Counted from the stretch's first letter, positions 21,127-33,540 are shown. The stretch is 64,000 nucleotides of DNA from Neoechinorhynchus agilis (GCA_051530055.1 CM121341.1:13392001-13456000); one strand, 5' to 3'. The notes: generated by a model not told the origin, from the sequence alone. Program-made: numbers and translations.

Positions 21127-21678
21127 AAACATTTGAGGGGATAAAGAATATCACCAAAGATGCAAAATACAACGGCACTATTTTTGCTTCACCCTGAATA
21201 AAGACGATTTACTGGACGGAAAATTCAGTAATTATAACGGCTTAGAAATGGTCAGACGAAATTTGTGAAAGAGCTTGATTATTTCTACGATCTTTATGCT
21301 AAAGGACGTCTTTCTAAGGGATTATTTGTTTGGACGGCCAAACAAAAGGCCAATTAGTTTCGATGGATGTTTTCATCGATAGGAAAAAATAAATAGTTTG
21401 GCATTCATTTTGTTTTAAATGTAATTTGAAAATGACAACGAACACATCAAAAGTTCTCAAAGAAGTAGAAATCTTTAATGTTCTAAATTTAAATTCAATC
21501 ATCGCTTTTTGTATATGGAGAATTATCGAGAATGGACCATAAGGAACAATTTGTTAAATTTCCTTATTTTTACGGGTTTTTTAGAATGAACGCAAAAGAG
21601 CAAAATACTAAAATACAAACTGATTTATTTCTACTCATAAAAACATCGTTCAAAGAAAGACGCGAAAAAGCGCACCAG
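20980..21678 (+). repeat. Inverted duplicate of 5795-6495 (~700 bp)
   Basis: The partner of the 5795-6495 segment in opposite orientation. The match includes the 62-codon minus-strand frame (21502-21314) and the outer GTTCAAAGAAAGACGCG word. Both copies share the same downstream coding shift, so that change predates the duplication. Confidence 0.85.
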
Positions 21679-22473
21679 GTAAATTCATAAAATCTTCATT
21701 TGTTGTTAAGAAACCAAATTTTAGTTAAAAACAATTTATTTACAAAGGAGTAAATCGGATCGAAGTTTATTCGAGATTTATTAACAAAACTTTTAAAAAA
21801 TCATATTGGCTATCAGGCGCTCGTCACCTGAGAAAAAGCTTTTTCTCTGATGATTATGTTTTGATGGAAAGAAAAATGCCCAGTATGATTTAAAAGACTT
21901 AATTTTATTAAGTGCGTTTAGATTTTTTTACTTATGATGGAACTATGATGTTTCGACGGGATGTGTAAGCCTCAGATTATTGAATGTTCTATTATATAAC
22001 GATAAAAAATTAGTTGGTGGATTGGTGACCGGTTTCATAACCGCATGTTTTCTTTTCCATTTTTCGTTACTTTGACAATTTACGCGATTAAGAACAAATG
22101 TTTATTTTGGACCAATATTTCGGAGTTTTGCTCCTTCTTCAGGTTCCTGGAAAGCGCGCAGAAATAAAGAGCACCGGAAATCTGTTGACAAAGTACATTG
22201 CTGAACCGGGTATTCTTTATTCCGGAGAGCTATCAAAATCTTTAACGTTGATCTGGAGTTTTGGTGATCGTAATCCCAGATAGATCGTATTTTATTAAGC
22301 TTTTGGGCTGACTGCTGAGACGAAGCCTCTTAGCGAAATACCAATTAAGCGAGCATTAGTGTCACTTTCTTAAGACATTGAATTTAAAATCCCTAACCAC
22401 TCAAAACAAAGTACAGACACAGCTATAAGCCTATACTATACATTCATACAAAGAATATCTCGACAAGTGCGAC
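21679..22473. other. Intergenic, no gene seen
   Basis: Short frames only. A possible final exon of the CNOT10 gene could lie here on the minus strand, as its last exon has donor-like GTAAGG near 22487, but no homologous coding sequence was recognised. Confidence 0.35.
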
Positions 22474-24528
22474 TCACGACCACTTCGTTCCGACCTTACT
22501 GACCACTCCGCATTCAATGTATTCTTTGATTGTCTGATGGAGATCTTGTCTCCCGGCCGACTGATCACATCGACAGTACTGAGATTCTCGGAGTCTCTTA
22601 GTTAAAATCTCGATTCTTAGCAGAAAAAACACTAGCCGGATTTTGTAAGAACAACTGAGCTCCGGCAAAGACAGCTCGGCAACTCGAATAATTTCGTCGG
22701 CGCCGGCCACTAGCTGCCCATGAAAGCAAGCGAACGCAAGATAATAAACTAGTACCGAGAATTCGAACTTCGCAGAACCGCTTCGTGTAGATTCTCTCCA
22801 TAAAGAATCAAACAATTGGTCACTTAGTCCGCGAACTCCAATTGCGTCACACAAAAGTTCGGACATTCGTTCATAATCAGATTTTCGGATTTGAATGAGT
22901 GTTTTCGAAAAGTGCCAAGGCGGCGACGGACTACTGCCCAGTGAAAATGAGACATCATTCGCTGGTACGAATCTTAGTGCGTCGATTATACACTCGATAT
23001 TATCGATGATTGTACTTATGAATTCTTTGAACATACAATGCCCGTTTAAAAGCATTTCATATTGTTGGGTTAACTTGAGAGCTTCTTCTAAACCCATTAA
23101 AGCGTCACCAAGAAGATATTTTTTACAATTAGCGTATTTTGGTGGACGAATCACCAAAGAAGATGTTCGATGATGATGAATGTAGGAGATAGACAAGCAG
23201 TTCTCAGTGGAGATTGAATCGCACGGAAATGACATTGGATTTTCTAAGCAGAATGCTCGAATTTGACTTTCGGAAAGACGAAGAAGCAGTAGAGCTCGTT
23301 TTAGGTCAGATTGTTTAAATTGAATACTTCGATCATTCTCGATCGTACACGTTTCCTCTTTTTTCCTCATGAAATTGAGAATGATAGAAATTTAGATTTT
23401 CGCCCAGTTTTAGATTTGTCAGCAATGGTCTGATAAAAAAACATAGGGAAATGAAATGATAAAAAATCTTCTGTACGAAGCATTTCTTTTAAGATTTCTA
23501 TTGCTCGATGATACTCACGGTTAGCCATACATATAATGGCTCGTTTATAGGTTTGATTTTCGAATGGTTTTAACTCGAGCGTCCGGTTCGATTGGACGAA
23601 TTCATTGTTAAAGTTTCGATCGAATCGTACAATCACTGGATCCTCAATTAAGCCGTCAACGGTTACCTCGACGCTAAAAGTCTTCAGGAGGTCCAATGGA
23701 CAATGCCAAATGTGTATTTGAAGCAAACGTTGTAATTCGTAGAAATAATTGACCGAATAGCCTGATTTATGAATATTTTCGATCATCTCATAGTCTTTGA
23801 TGGCTTCCGGATACATGGCGGCCATTAAGTGGCAATGGAATCGAATACGAAGCGCCATTAATTTTCTTTCTTCTGAAAAAGATTCGTCCTCTGTGCCATT
23901 GAGAGTGTTGCTTTTTGGTGTTACAAACGCTACCTTTTCCCCTTGCTCTTCTATATTTTGATTAAAATCAATCATTAGACACAGATCATTGATTGCAATA
24001 AGAGCCGAACTGATATCTGTTTGAGAGTATTTATAGAAGGCGTAAAATAGACAAATGTTGAAGTAAGAAATATCATCGTATAAAATTGGCAAGTGTTCTC
24101 TATTCATTCGAAGGTGGAGGTAGGAAACGAAACCCTGCGAAAAGAGAGAACCCCACGCCTAAGCTGTCTCGTTCTTCATAGACCTTCTCAATGACGTCAT
24201 CGAGCTCCCGTTTGATTCCACTCATCTCGCACTCAACTAAGACATAATTGAACGCAACCACAACGTCGAAATCGCCATTGTTCGTGAGCAATACTCGAAG
24301 GCATTCGAGATAAGATTTGGTCTCGTGGGAGGACAAGAACTGTAAAAGAGCCCAATTAGCAGCAACGTTCGGATGTTGGGCGAGAGGAGTCTTATTGAGA
24401 GCCTGGTGGTCATTCCGGCAAAGGTCAATCTTTTGTTGACGAAAACGAAGACGAGACCGACGAAGAAGACGAACGTTCTTACTGTTAAAATGCTTCTCAA
24501 ACCGATTTCCAGATCGAAATGCCTTCAT
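22474..24528 (-). CDS. CNOT10: CCR4-NOT complex subunit CNOT10, 3 exons
   Basis: CNOT10 is a TPR-repeat subunit that, with CNOT11, docks on the N-terminal part of the CNOT1 scaffold of the CCR4-NOT deadenylase. Proposed exons are 24528-24152, 24099-23443 and 23365-22474, with a 52-nt intron and a less certain 77-nt intron. They give a continuous frame of about 641 residues (human ~744). Matching features are the KAFRSGN..EKHF start, LLQFLSSHETKSYLECLRVLL, ILYDDISYFNICLFYAFYKYSQTDISSALIAI, LRIRFHCHLMAAMYPEAIKDYEMI and YKRAIICMANREYHRAIEILKEML. These follow the human order of TPR helices. Conservation is modest, as is usual for this subunit. The last ~30 residues after QYCRCDQ do not align and may be read past a true donor. 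The start is the first ATG of exon 1; an upstream exon is possible because AG precedes it. Confidence 0.8.
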
Positions 24529-26470
24529 TCCTTCTAACGTACCCAATAATCAGTCACACGCGTAATGAGCGACGAAAAATTGACTTGTCACTGTTGTAGA
24601 ATTCTTCCGTGCTAAAATAGAAACCAAGATCCGAAAAGAAGAATGCAGATTTATCGTAAACTCACCATTTTTTCCTATTGATTCGAGGAGAGCTCTGAAA
24701 GAAATTTTAATCGAAGTAAAAAAAAGAGGGATTGAAGTTCTTAGATTTTCCGAGTATTCATAAACGACCAAAATAAAAAAATTTTCATGAAAATTTGGGG
24801 AACTTTAATCCAACCTAATTAAGAACTCAAAAATAATCCACACTTAAACCAAAATACAGAATATACTTCTGTTGAACATAACGATTATACCATGATACTT
24901 CACATTAATTTTAATGTAGTGATCACACGTCGTCGTAACTCGCAAGAAAATGTGGCATGAAAATATTATACAGTCTTAATTTTTATCGGTGCACAAGCCA
25001 ACAACGAGGCAATGCTGCTAGCGTGATAGCGACAGCCGAGGAAAGAGAGAAGCTAAGATTTTGGATTGCATGTTTTGTACTTTATTATTGTTTAAAATAG
25101 TGCAAATCAAAAACTTTCTAATTCTGTTAAATCTCTTCTTTAGCTCCGATTCCTCTTTAGAGTTCATTCCATCGGGATCGCGGCCAAAGGACGCGTCGCG
25201 ATCGATTAAAGGTCGCAATATTTGAGATATTTCGAACGAAGTAACCTCACCTCATCAGTCATCTGAAATATGTTTTTCACATTAAGGTTTTACGCTGGAG
25301 TGCGTTAAATCGCCAAACCCGAAGATCGGGGACCAATTATCCGCTCGAACCTCTGCGCTGTACTATACTTTGATTAACCCGAAGGATTTTGTCGATGATC
25401 AAAATTTTAATCTTTCTTTTTCTCGGTTTTGCCACCCGCTGGGGGATTTATACTTTCACTTCACATCGATCGGATAATTCCGACATTTCCTCGCAAGGTT
25501 TGCTACATCTAGAACACAAACATTATAGCTTTATCCTCTGGACTGATACTTATCGGGCAAGATGTTCCCTTGTGAATTTAAACCCCTCCCCGGAGTGGCC
25601 TCCTCGAAGTGAATAACCAATAACTTCCCCCCTCCTGACCGGGGACTCGTAATCCACTCCAAAATCAACATTGATTCATCCAATCAGAGCTCGAGTGCTC
25701 GCGAGGAACCAAAGCTACATGAAAACCTGTTCTTTGTGACTTTCCTTCTAATGAAACGTGTAAACAAAAGCCGGAGTCTCGATACGTTGCCTTTTATTTT
25801 GGAGATGATCTAAAATCCGTTTGAAGATTAAATTGTTCATGCTATTTTTATATGGCTTAAAAAAATTGAAGTAATTTGTTGAATTCGATATTTCTGAGGC
25901 ACACAGTGTTGTACGCGTTTATCAAGGTTGAGAATCTACGCAATGGTGGCTCATAAATATCGAACCTAATAAATTACATTAATTTTTATGCCATAAAAAA
26001 GAGAATCAAAAGCTGCTCATCCATAATTAAACCCTTCAATAAAACACGAATATATTTAATATGAAATAAGCGACTTGCTTTTTTTGAATGTAGGCTTAGG
26101 ATTTGCCTTACAATTGGCACAAAAATCGCATGAATTGCAAATTTAAATGGCAAAAGCTATCAAAGAAATCAAATGCTATAAGCAACAATTTTATTGGCCA
26201 ACTTTCAAATTGGTCTGGTTTTTTTGACCAATCATAATTTGATGTGATTTGCGTGTTCAAAAAAAAGAGGATTGAAAAGTTCGTTGCTTGACTTTGGAAA
26301 CTCGTAACGTTCGCAGTAACTTTTCTAATCTAAATCTTAAAATTTTTGATTGCAAATGCCAACTTTTGACATTACCTTAGTTTATGAACTCAAGATTTAG
26401 TCGCGTTGGTTGCCAAGGAACTGAAGATTGGAATGCAACTTAACAGATAACGAATGTTAAAAAATTTGAA
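24529..26470. other. Mostly gene-free; one dispersed repeat, one signal-peptide-like ORF
   Basis: At 25395-25616 an ATG frame starts MIKILIFLFLGFATRWGIYTF, a good signal peptide, and continues for about 50 residues without recognisable pattern; it may be a small secreted protein (low confidence). At 25917-26000 lies a copy of the TTTATCAAGGTTG...GCCATAAA repeat. Nothing else is supported. Confidence 0.35.
26409..26421 (+). promoter_or_regulatory. X-box-like RFX site upstream of the CFAP20-like gene
   Basis: GTTGCC-A-AGGAAC lies 50 bp before the start codon. It matches the RFX X-box pattern GTNRCC (0-3 nt) RGYAAC except at one position of the second half-site. RFX factors drive ciliary genes in animals, which fits the product of the adjacent gene. 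Confidence 0.55.
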
Positions 26471-28636
26471 ATGTTTTCGGACAACTACCAGAATGGATTA
26501 ACAACGGTTTATTATTCGCTTGGTTCTAATCCTTTGAAGTTTTTCGACTACGTCGTAAGCTCAGTTAAGCATTTAGTGAATGACTTAAGATAGGAATTCT
26601 TAGGTAAATGAAGGTGGAGACATTAGAAGAGTTCAAGATGAAGATCTATGCAGTCTAGTTCATGAGATACTGTCTGAAACTACAGGGTATATCGTTACTT
26701 CAAAATCTTTTTACCTTTTTTTAATTCGGGAAGGACAACCTATGTCGTAGCTCCTGATAAATGTTTAAAATCTCTCGGAATCCATCAACCAATTCTAAAC
26801 ATCATTGTGAAGAACCTTGAACTCCCGTTCTTAATGGACGTAAAGGTATTCTTTCAAAAATTAAATTCGACATGTTTTGATAATTACCTAAGGTGAAAGA
26901 TCTAATGGATGATACATTTACGCTTCAGTTTGGAAGTTTTTTTCGAAAAACACGTATAAGCAATTTTACGTCGTCTTTTCCGATCGAATGGAAACTTGGA
27001 TGGAATCAGCTCTGTTTTGATCTTAAGTATTACCTTGATCATGCATGTGGCGCAACGTTCAAAGAGTGTGTGGAAATAAAAGTTTGAAATTAAAATTAAA
27101 AATGTAATTGTAAAGTTTAACTTAGATTTACTCAAATTGCCGACTTCGAAGAATTGTCTTTTCCAACACTCCCATCACTGCTGATGATGAGCTTCATAAG
27201 GAAATTGCCGAATGTTTGAGACGTCCTATGGATGCTAAAGAGGTTTGTGTGATTTTCACCTATCAAAATTTTTCAATTTTTGAATCTTTGATTATCTCAA
27301 TCAACGCTAAGAAGTAATTTGCTCTTTTCCAGGAATTGTCCATTGAAGGAGTGCGAAATTTGATACATCTAAGGTCGAAGGACGCGATCAAGGTTTCTAA
27401 AGTTGCTTCTGGATCGAAGCTTAACGCACTTAATGGTACCAGTAGCCATGATAGGGGTTCACGAATTGAAGAAGTGGCTGAATTTTCCAAACTTAGTTCA
27501 AAAATAAGAGATACTTTTGCACTTCCCAGATCACAGCTCCAACTAGCGCACCGTCAAGAAAAAGAGGTGAATACTGACATAAATTCACGCAAGTGTCAAC
27601 CTGAACCTTCTCTTAGAAAATATCTAGCACTCCGAGGAAAATAAAGCCAAAGAGTTTAAAGCGGAATACAGGATCTCTAAAATCCAATCGGATGAGTAAA
27701 GCGCTCAGTATAAAGGATAAAACGACACGAGAAACGAATATTCTCAAAACATCGAGAAAAGGAGTATCTGGGAAAATAAAGAGTCCCGAAGATGATCCTG
27801 GAACGAGATCTATTCTAAGGAAAACGGGGTTTACATCCTCACGAAAAATAACACCTAAAATAGAAAAACGCACTGAGGACAAAGACCGTTTAAGTATTTC
27901 GAAAAGACTAAAGTCATCTGCCAGGACAACAAAAGCACCTAGGACAACAAAGAGGACCACCAAGAAATTAGAAGGAATCCAGAATCCTAAGAAATCGGCA
28001 CTCGCTAGTGCTATAGAAAAGAAAAAAAATGTTAGCTCTGTTTCCAAGACATCTGATCGAACAACTAAAAGCTTTAAGCTTAATTCCATAAAGCGCTTAA
28101 AGCGAAAAGGATCAACCGCCACCTCCTTAGCTGAACAAAAAGGTAATCCGGCAAATGCAAAGAGAAGTATTCTACCTTCCAAACATGTTAAACAAACCAA
28201 TTCGGATTCTAAAAAATCTTCGTCCCTAAAAAGACGTGGCACTGTTGGAAAAAGCACAAGATCAACTGCAAGAAAAGGAAACGACGGGAAGTCAGTTTTA
28301 GATCAAAAGTCTTCGAGAAAGGCGACTAATTCGACTTTAAAAACGAAATCTGTTAAGAAAGGCGTGGAAGGTAAGAGTATAAAAAAATCCCGAGGATCGG
28401 CAGTGGTAAAAGATTCGATTGTTGGAAAGCGAAACATCAAAAGCGAAAAGTCTGCAAATATTAGTAGAAAAGGTAGTGGGTCTCAACGGGCGGGAACAAC
28501 AAAAGCACGTCGATCAAGTGCGAGAAAGTTAGACTCGAAGCAACTCGATGAATTAAACGAAAACACCGAAAAGCCCGGATCATTCCAAGTGGAAAATCAG
28601 CCCGATCAAAATGAGCTTTCGGCTAAACTTGATTGA
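26471..28636 (+). CDS. CFAP20: CFAP20-domain protein with long basic tail, 7 exons
   Basis: CFAP20 is a microtubule inner protein at the axonemal doublet seam and basal body. Exons 26471-26554, 26604-26686, 26734-26845, 26893-27081, 27126-27242, 27333-27566 and 27617-28636 join through GT-AG introns of 49, 47, 47, 44, 90 and 50 nt into one 612-residue frame. The first ~200 residues follow CFAP20 closely: MFSDNYQNG..TVYYSLGSNPL, RRVQDEDLCSLVHEI, TTYVVAP, SLGIHQPILNIIVKNLELPF, WKLGWNQLCFDL, CRLRRIVFS and ADDELHKEIAE. Human CFAP20 ends there at 193 residues. Here about 400 more follow, almost all Lys, Ser, Arg and Thr (for example KKSRGSAVVKD and ARRSSARKLD), with no folded domain visible. Such a tail could bind tubulin tails or nucleic acid (inference). 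AATAAA lies at 28660-28665. An X-box-like site is 50 bp upstream. Confidence 0.9.
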
Positions 28637-28841
28637 TTTTTCCTCTTATTGATTTTCAAAATAAACTTACTGAAAGGTGCCTTGGGCTTTTTAGCATTCT
28701 CATGAAATCTTTATTATCGATTTTGAAATGTTTTTAGAAGAATATGGCGTGTGTTCGAGTAAGGGATAATTTTTTAAAAGCAACCTTAAAGAATGGCTAC
28801 GTAATCTCATTTAAATTAGCACGTTAGATCGTAAATTGAAT
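28637..28841. other. Shared 3' region of two convergent genes
   Basis: The CFAP20-like gene ends at 28636 (polyadenylation signal AATAAA at 28660-28665), and the minus-strand phosphodiesterase gene ends at 28842. There is no other feature. Confidence 0.5.
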
Positions 28842-30192
28842 TTATTTTAATATCTTTATGCAGTTCTTTATCTCCGTTGTGTAGCTAAGTCGAGACCATA
28901 GTTTCGATCGATTAAACGTTGTTCGGATGAGACAAACAAAAGACTTTGCGATCTTGGTGCACAAGCGACCAGTTCGTGCACCTCCATGAACGTGCCGTGT
29001 GTAGATGGAAGATGTTCGTGCAACAGCGGATGCCAAGTGAGCAATACACTTTTCGGAGAAGGTATTCCTTAAGCATTGGTTTAGCACCCATCTAGGTTTT
29101 CCTTTTAAGTAGACTTTTGGAAAACTATAATTTAGCTTGAATGCCGGCGGACTCCTAAATGAATCCAGTGTGTATTGTTGATAAACCAGAGACGAAGGTG
29201 AAATGTTCATAAAGCGAATTGATGGCGCAGATCCAAAATAAATCGGAGACACTGATGGAATATGAATGTACGTATCAATAAAGATTTCTCCCTCCATATA
29301 GATCCGCACATTCTTGTCTATTTAGAGCCAGTAATCGATTCGTGTCTGAAATCCAAAATTGAGAAGTATGTTGATGGCCCCAAAGATTTACGAGGATCAC
29401 ATCTTCAATATATTCGGCCAAAATGCCCACCAGGTCGCTATCGTACTCGTTATTAAGGCCAAAGAAGACCTCGCCATCGAATCCATTACCGACTCCTATA
29501 GGAATGTGAGAAGCTACTATAGCTTTCTTGTTCATACTCCGTAACTCGCTAAAAGTTTCACGAAGCCATTTTAATTGCCAAAGTGGATCTTGTCCTCTAT
29601 CTTCTTTTTCCATGTAGAGTATGGTATTCAGCACAATCAGATAGATTTGAGCAAATGTGACTTTGAGCTTATACCCCATAAAGCCTCATTCTTATTTAGA
29701 GCTCAATCTGACGCGATAATATCCTCCTTTAAGGAACTGAGATTCAATTTCCTGATTTCGAATCATCTTTCGCCATTGGCATTCATTTAATAGACGAGCG
29801 TAATACCTGTAGTCGGTTATTGGGATAGATGGATGCTGGTCATGATTGCCAATAACCGGAAAGATTGATGCATTTTTAGCCACGTACTTTAGAGTCATTT
29901 CTACATACATTTTCATAGTCTTTTCGAATTTACTTTTGGTTCGACGACCTTCAGGGCCGGGCCATTTATGACTACAGAAATCCCCAAGCAGGAGATATGA
30001 TGCGTCCGATGAATCCATCGATTCAATAAACTCAAGAGCTTTTCGATACAAAGCGATGGACGAATCGCAGCAGCCGTCGGCCAATCGATTAGAAGTGTCT
30101 GATATGTTCAGATGTACATCAGTCAGGATGCGCAAGTGAACAGAAACTGCCATGTGAAAGCACGAGTGTAAAAGTAAATATAAATAAATCAT
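28842..30192 (-). CDS. Acid sphingomyelinase-like phosphodiesterase (SMPDL3 type)
   Basis: A secreted or lysosomal metallophosphoesterase of the ASM-like 3 group, which hydrolyses nucleotide or lipid phosphodiesters with two zinc ions. The start MIYLYLLLHSCFHMAVS is a signal peptide. Metal-binding motifs appear in order: TDVHLN, LLLGDF, VIGNHDQHP, ASHIPIG and LWGHQHTSQF. Exon 1 (30192-29713) and exon 2 (from 29667) join through a 45-nt GT-AG intron, giving GGYYR-LKVTFAQIYLIVLNT. The frame changes near 29345-29318. If a 28-nt block there is left out, the protein reads HTSQFWISDKNVRIYMEGEIFIDTYIHIP and continues to 28842 (about 425 residues, human ~450), but the block lacks GT-AG ends. A GSAPSIRFMNISPSS segment matches the NNPGIRLFQYD region of the family. 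Confidence 0.85.
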
Positions 30193-30315
30193 CGATTTTA
30201 TTATCTATGACGGAAAATCTTAACTCCAAACGGCAATCGTTCCCGTTGTATCGTCGTTGTGACTACGGTAAAAAAAACACTTCGAGCGCGCGGTTGTTTC
30301 AAAATATCTCACAAT

Positions 30316-30581
30316 ATGAATGTACCAAAAGGAATCCGAGTGATCAATGGTCAGAAAATTCTTTTATTAGGTGAGGAAAAACCCAACAAAGCTCACTTTG
30401 ATCCAGAAAATTTCTCAATGTAAATGCAGGCGGATTTCTTCGTTGTACCCATAGCGTTTTACCTCGTATTTCTAGTTTCACTGAAACTCAGTTCGACCGC
30501 TCGCATAGGCGCAATAAACTAAACTTAACCGCCAAAGCAATAAGCGTTCGTTATTGCAAAATTAAAGCCGTCAAAGATTGA
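30316..30581 (+). CDS. Candidate small two-exon gene, unrecognised
   Basis: Exons 30316-30370 and 30430-30581 join through a 59-nt GTGAGG...TGCAG intron into a 68-residue frame: MNVPKGIRVINGQKILLLG, then GFLRCTHSVLPRISSFTETQFDRSHRR (abbreviated), ending KIKAVKD. It lies head-to-head with the phosphodiesterase gene, 123 bp apart, as if sharing a promoter. It is basic with no domain I recognise. The splice signals and intron size fit this genome, but there is no homology support. Confidence 0.35.
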
Positions 30582-32151
30582 TGTTCACTTTCGAAGGACA
30601 CGGTAATAAGGATTCGGTTTAATTCCTACAGATGTATTAAACAAGGTGAAGATTTTAGGGTAAATATTGATGATTGTTTAATTTTAAGCCAACCAATGCC
30701 ATCGACTTCAATATCTCTATCTCGAAATAAGACTCGGCAATATTGGACAAATTTTGGCCAAAAATCATCTAGACTACTTAGAGGAGATGTGAAATAAAAA
30801 TCCAAATAAGAGAACAAAACGAGCGTTCAGCGATCCTTTTAGCTTACAAATATATAATTCTGATCTGCATCTTATAATGATCAAAGGAGCAACATTCTGT
30901 TCCGCTAAAGCGAAAACTATCAAAGTGTATTTTATAAGATAAGCAAAAAATTTAAATGACACAATTAAGACCATTAGGGTCGTTGTACGAATTCAAAATT
31001 CACAAACTGGACATGCGTTTTGGGCTCAAAATATCAGCATCGCCGTGTTGAGAGGCAATACGGCAAGTATTCGGGCGACAATTGAGGACGCCGGATAAGG
31101 TTTTCCTCCAAGATTTTGATAAATAGATTCAAGAATATATTTTGCTCAAAATTGTTTTTATTTTGGTCGATCATCAACATCCAATAGGAATTGCTATAGT
31201 CGAATGTATATATTTCGGCTCACATATATAACCACCTTAAATGCATTTTTAACTATAATTAAATATCATCAAAAATTATTATCATATCACAAATAGGAGG
31301 AGAGATTTCACGCTCGCAAAAACAATTAACTCTAAATCCAACGTTCACAACAGAATTCTTTTTAGTGTCAAAAAGAACGAAACTAAGATTAAGCAAATCC
31401 CTTCAACTATAAAGAGTTTGCGTATGGCAAAGAAAATCAGCGTCAGTCTGGTGAGTTTTTAAAAGTCTTGAAGTGAGGCCTTTTCTGCGGCTGATAATTT
31501 TTCCGAAAAAACTATATTTTGTTGAACTCGTTGCAGATTAAGGAAGCCCTATAAAAATTCTATAATGAAACGTGAGTTGAGAGCTATTCATAACTGAGAA
31601 CATAAAGTGCAGCAACAGCTGCGGAGGTTTGAGAAAGTTGCAATATACGATAAGCTCTCGTTTGGTGGCGGAAATTACAAAATTAATGAGTTTTAATTAG
31701 GATCACTAACATAAGACGTAAAATAAAAGCAATTTTATGCCCATAAATGCTAATCTAAATTGCTCATATACTTTTAAACCTCGATTCATCACAGAAAAGT
31801 TCCAAATCTTCAAAGATAATGCTCGCATATTAGTGAAATCGGTGTTAAAAATTGGTGTCCTTAAACGGTTAAAATTAACTAATTCTTGAAGAATTTATAG
31901 TTACTGCAATAAAAGCGTTAGAATAGATTTTCACTGAGCCTAAACATGCGTGAGACAGCCGGAATGTTCATAAATTGACACCGGTTATTTAAACTGTGGA
32001 AGCTAAAAAACAATGAATGTAGGTTTCTATTAGGATTCTTGCCCCGAACGACAAAACAAAAAGCTTGAATCTCTAAGTCGCACAAGACTCTAAGAAGAGC
32101 CCTGGTCGATCAATACGAGTTATATATCTAAAATCTAAATAATGCCCATAA
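30582..32151. other. Gene-free stretch
   Basis: AT-rich, with no frame, repeat or RNA gene that I can support. Confidence 0.4.
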
Positions 32152-32880
32152 TCACAATGCTTGACGGACATCGGCTTCTGGGTTAACAACCAGTATTTGT
32201 CCCTCCGGAAACATTGTGTTCTGTTCAGTGCATGTAATAACGGTTGCCCGTGTTGATGATGGTTGAACGTTTTGTGATCTTGGATTATTCCGATTAAGTG
32301 GATTTCGATGTATAGCCAAATTACTCGTCGGCTGTGGCGTCAAGCATAATCCAGTAGGAAGTAATCGAATGATTTTCTCGAAAAATGCAGTGACACGTTT
32401 TAAAGGAAGGCCCATACTTTCAAGTCCCTTTAAAAGCTCAATGAAGTTTACGTTTTGATTTGTCCCGATTCGTGGGTTATAGTTTGATTGCACTGATTGA
32501 GAAGAAACGCTGTCCCTTTGAACCGGAGACTCATCGGCTAAACTAGGATTTTTCTAGGAGTAAAGTTCTAAATATCTTACTTGTTGCGAACCACGACGGA
32601 CAAAAGGACACACCAACTAGGAAAATGACGAAGTATAGCCGGAATTTATTCGTCTAACGGAAACGATAGTAAAACATTTTCCTAAAAAATAACTTACTCT
32701 TCCATGTCTTTGCCTAGCTGCCAGCACGATCTCAGTCAATATGGCGTTAAATATATGATCCTTTGCAGTCCAGTCGTTTTGATCGGTTTGGGTTGATTGA
32801 CGCATTAGAGATATTCGATGAGCAAGTTTAGTGCTGTCATATTTTATCCAATGTGTCAATGCAGCAAACGGCTAATTTTG
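32152..32880 (-). CDS. Unrecognised spliced gene, partial model
   Basis: Two minus-strand exons look genuine. The upstream one (about 32862-32698) reads PFAALTHWIKYDSTKLAHRIS, then TAKDHIFNAILTEIVLAARQRHGR, and ends at a consensus GTAAGT donor. The downstream one (about 32540-32152) reads QNVNFIELLKGLESMGLPLKRVTAFFEKIIRLLPTG, then a Pro/Asn-rich tail ending PEADVRQAL. A small exon LVCPFVRRGSQQ may lie between (about 32613-32578, after a TCCTAG acceptor and before GTAAGA). The helical FIELLKGLESMGLPLKRVTAFFEKII stretch looks like a folded motif. I cannot name a family, and the 5' end was not found. Confidence 0.5.
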
Positions 32881-33540
32881 AATTCGAGATATTTCTGGAA
32901 AGACATGGACGCTGTTTACGAGCAATCGAAATGTATTTACCAACATTCAAATTCTATAAGTGTATTCGAACCCAATGAAGATGATCCTTGTAATAAGCGC
33001 TTTCATACACTTATAAAAGGAGTGATCGGCAAATCAAAGCGCTCACTTTTTACACAACTGTTGTGGATTTCGAAGCTCTTGAAATAAATTGTCAGCTTTG
33101 ATTGAAAGGACGATTTTTACGAAACGAAGATCATGAAAAGTCGTGAAGATTTTAAGTAATCAAAATCTAAGAGCAGCAAAAAGTGGTTAATAAAACTTAG
33201 CGTTAAATTGAATTCGTCAACCATTAAATGAGAATTAATTCAAATAAAAAGAGAGAATAAAGCACACCTAAAGGAACAAAATGCGACAAGCACATTTTCA
33301 AAACTTCTATTTACCAGGAAAAGACAACTAAAAAGAATTCGTAAAAAAAATAAAGCTATTGCTAACCTTCAAAAAAATACAGTGAAACGTCGATTATTCG
33401 AAGCGTCAATCAACGGGGTTCTATAACCGCAAAATTCATAAAGGTGGTTTTCGTTTGAGGCCCAAAGTGCGACTTTCTCCCTAATAAAAAGAAATTCTTG
33501 ATTCATTAAACCCCTACGTTTATTATTTTCAGATCGTCAC
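32881..33540. other. Intergenic, no gene seen
   Basis: Short frames only. The 5' exons of the minus-strand gene ending at 32152 probably lie here but were not recognised. Confidence 0.3.

Noticed and set aside
22098-22283. ORF starting MFILDQYFGVLLLLQVPGK as a secreted protein
   Set aside because: The hydrophobic start is weak, the rest has no pattern, and no splice or promoter context supports it.
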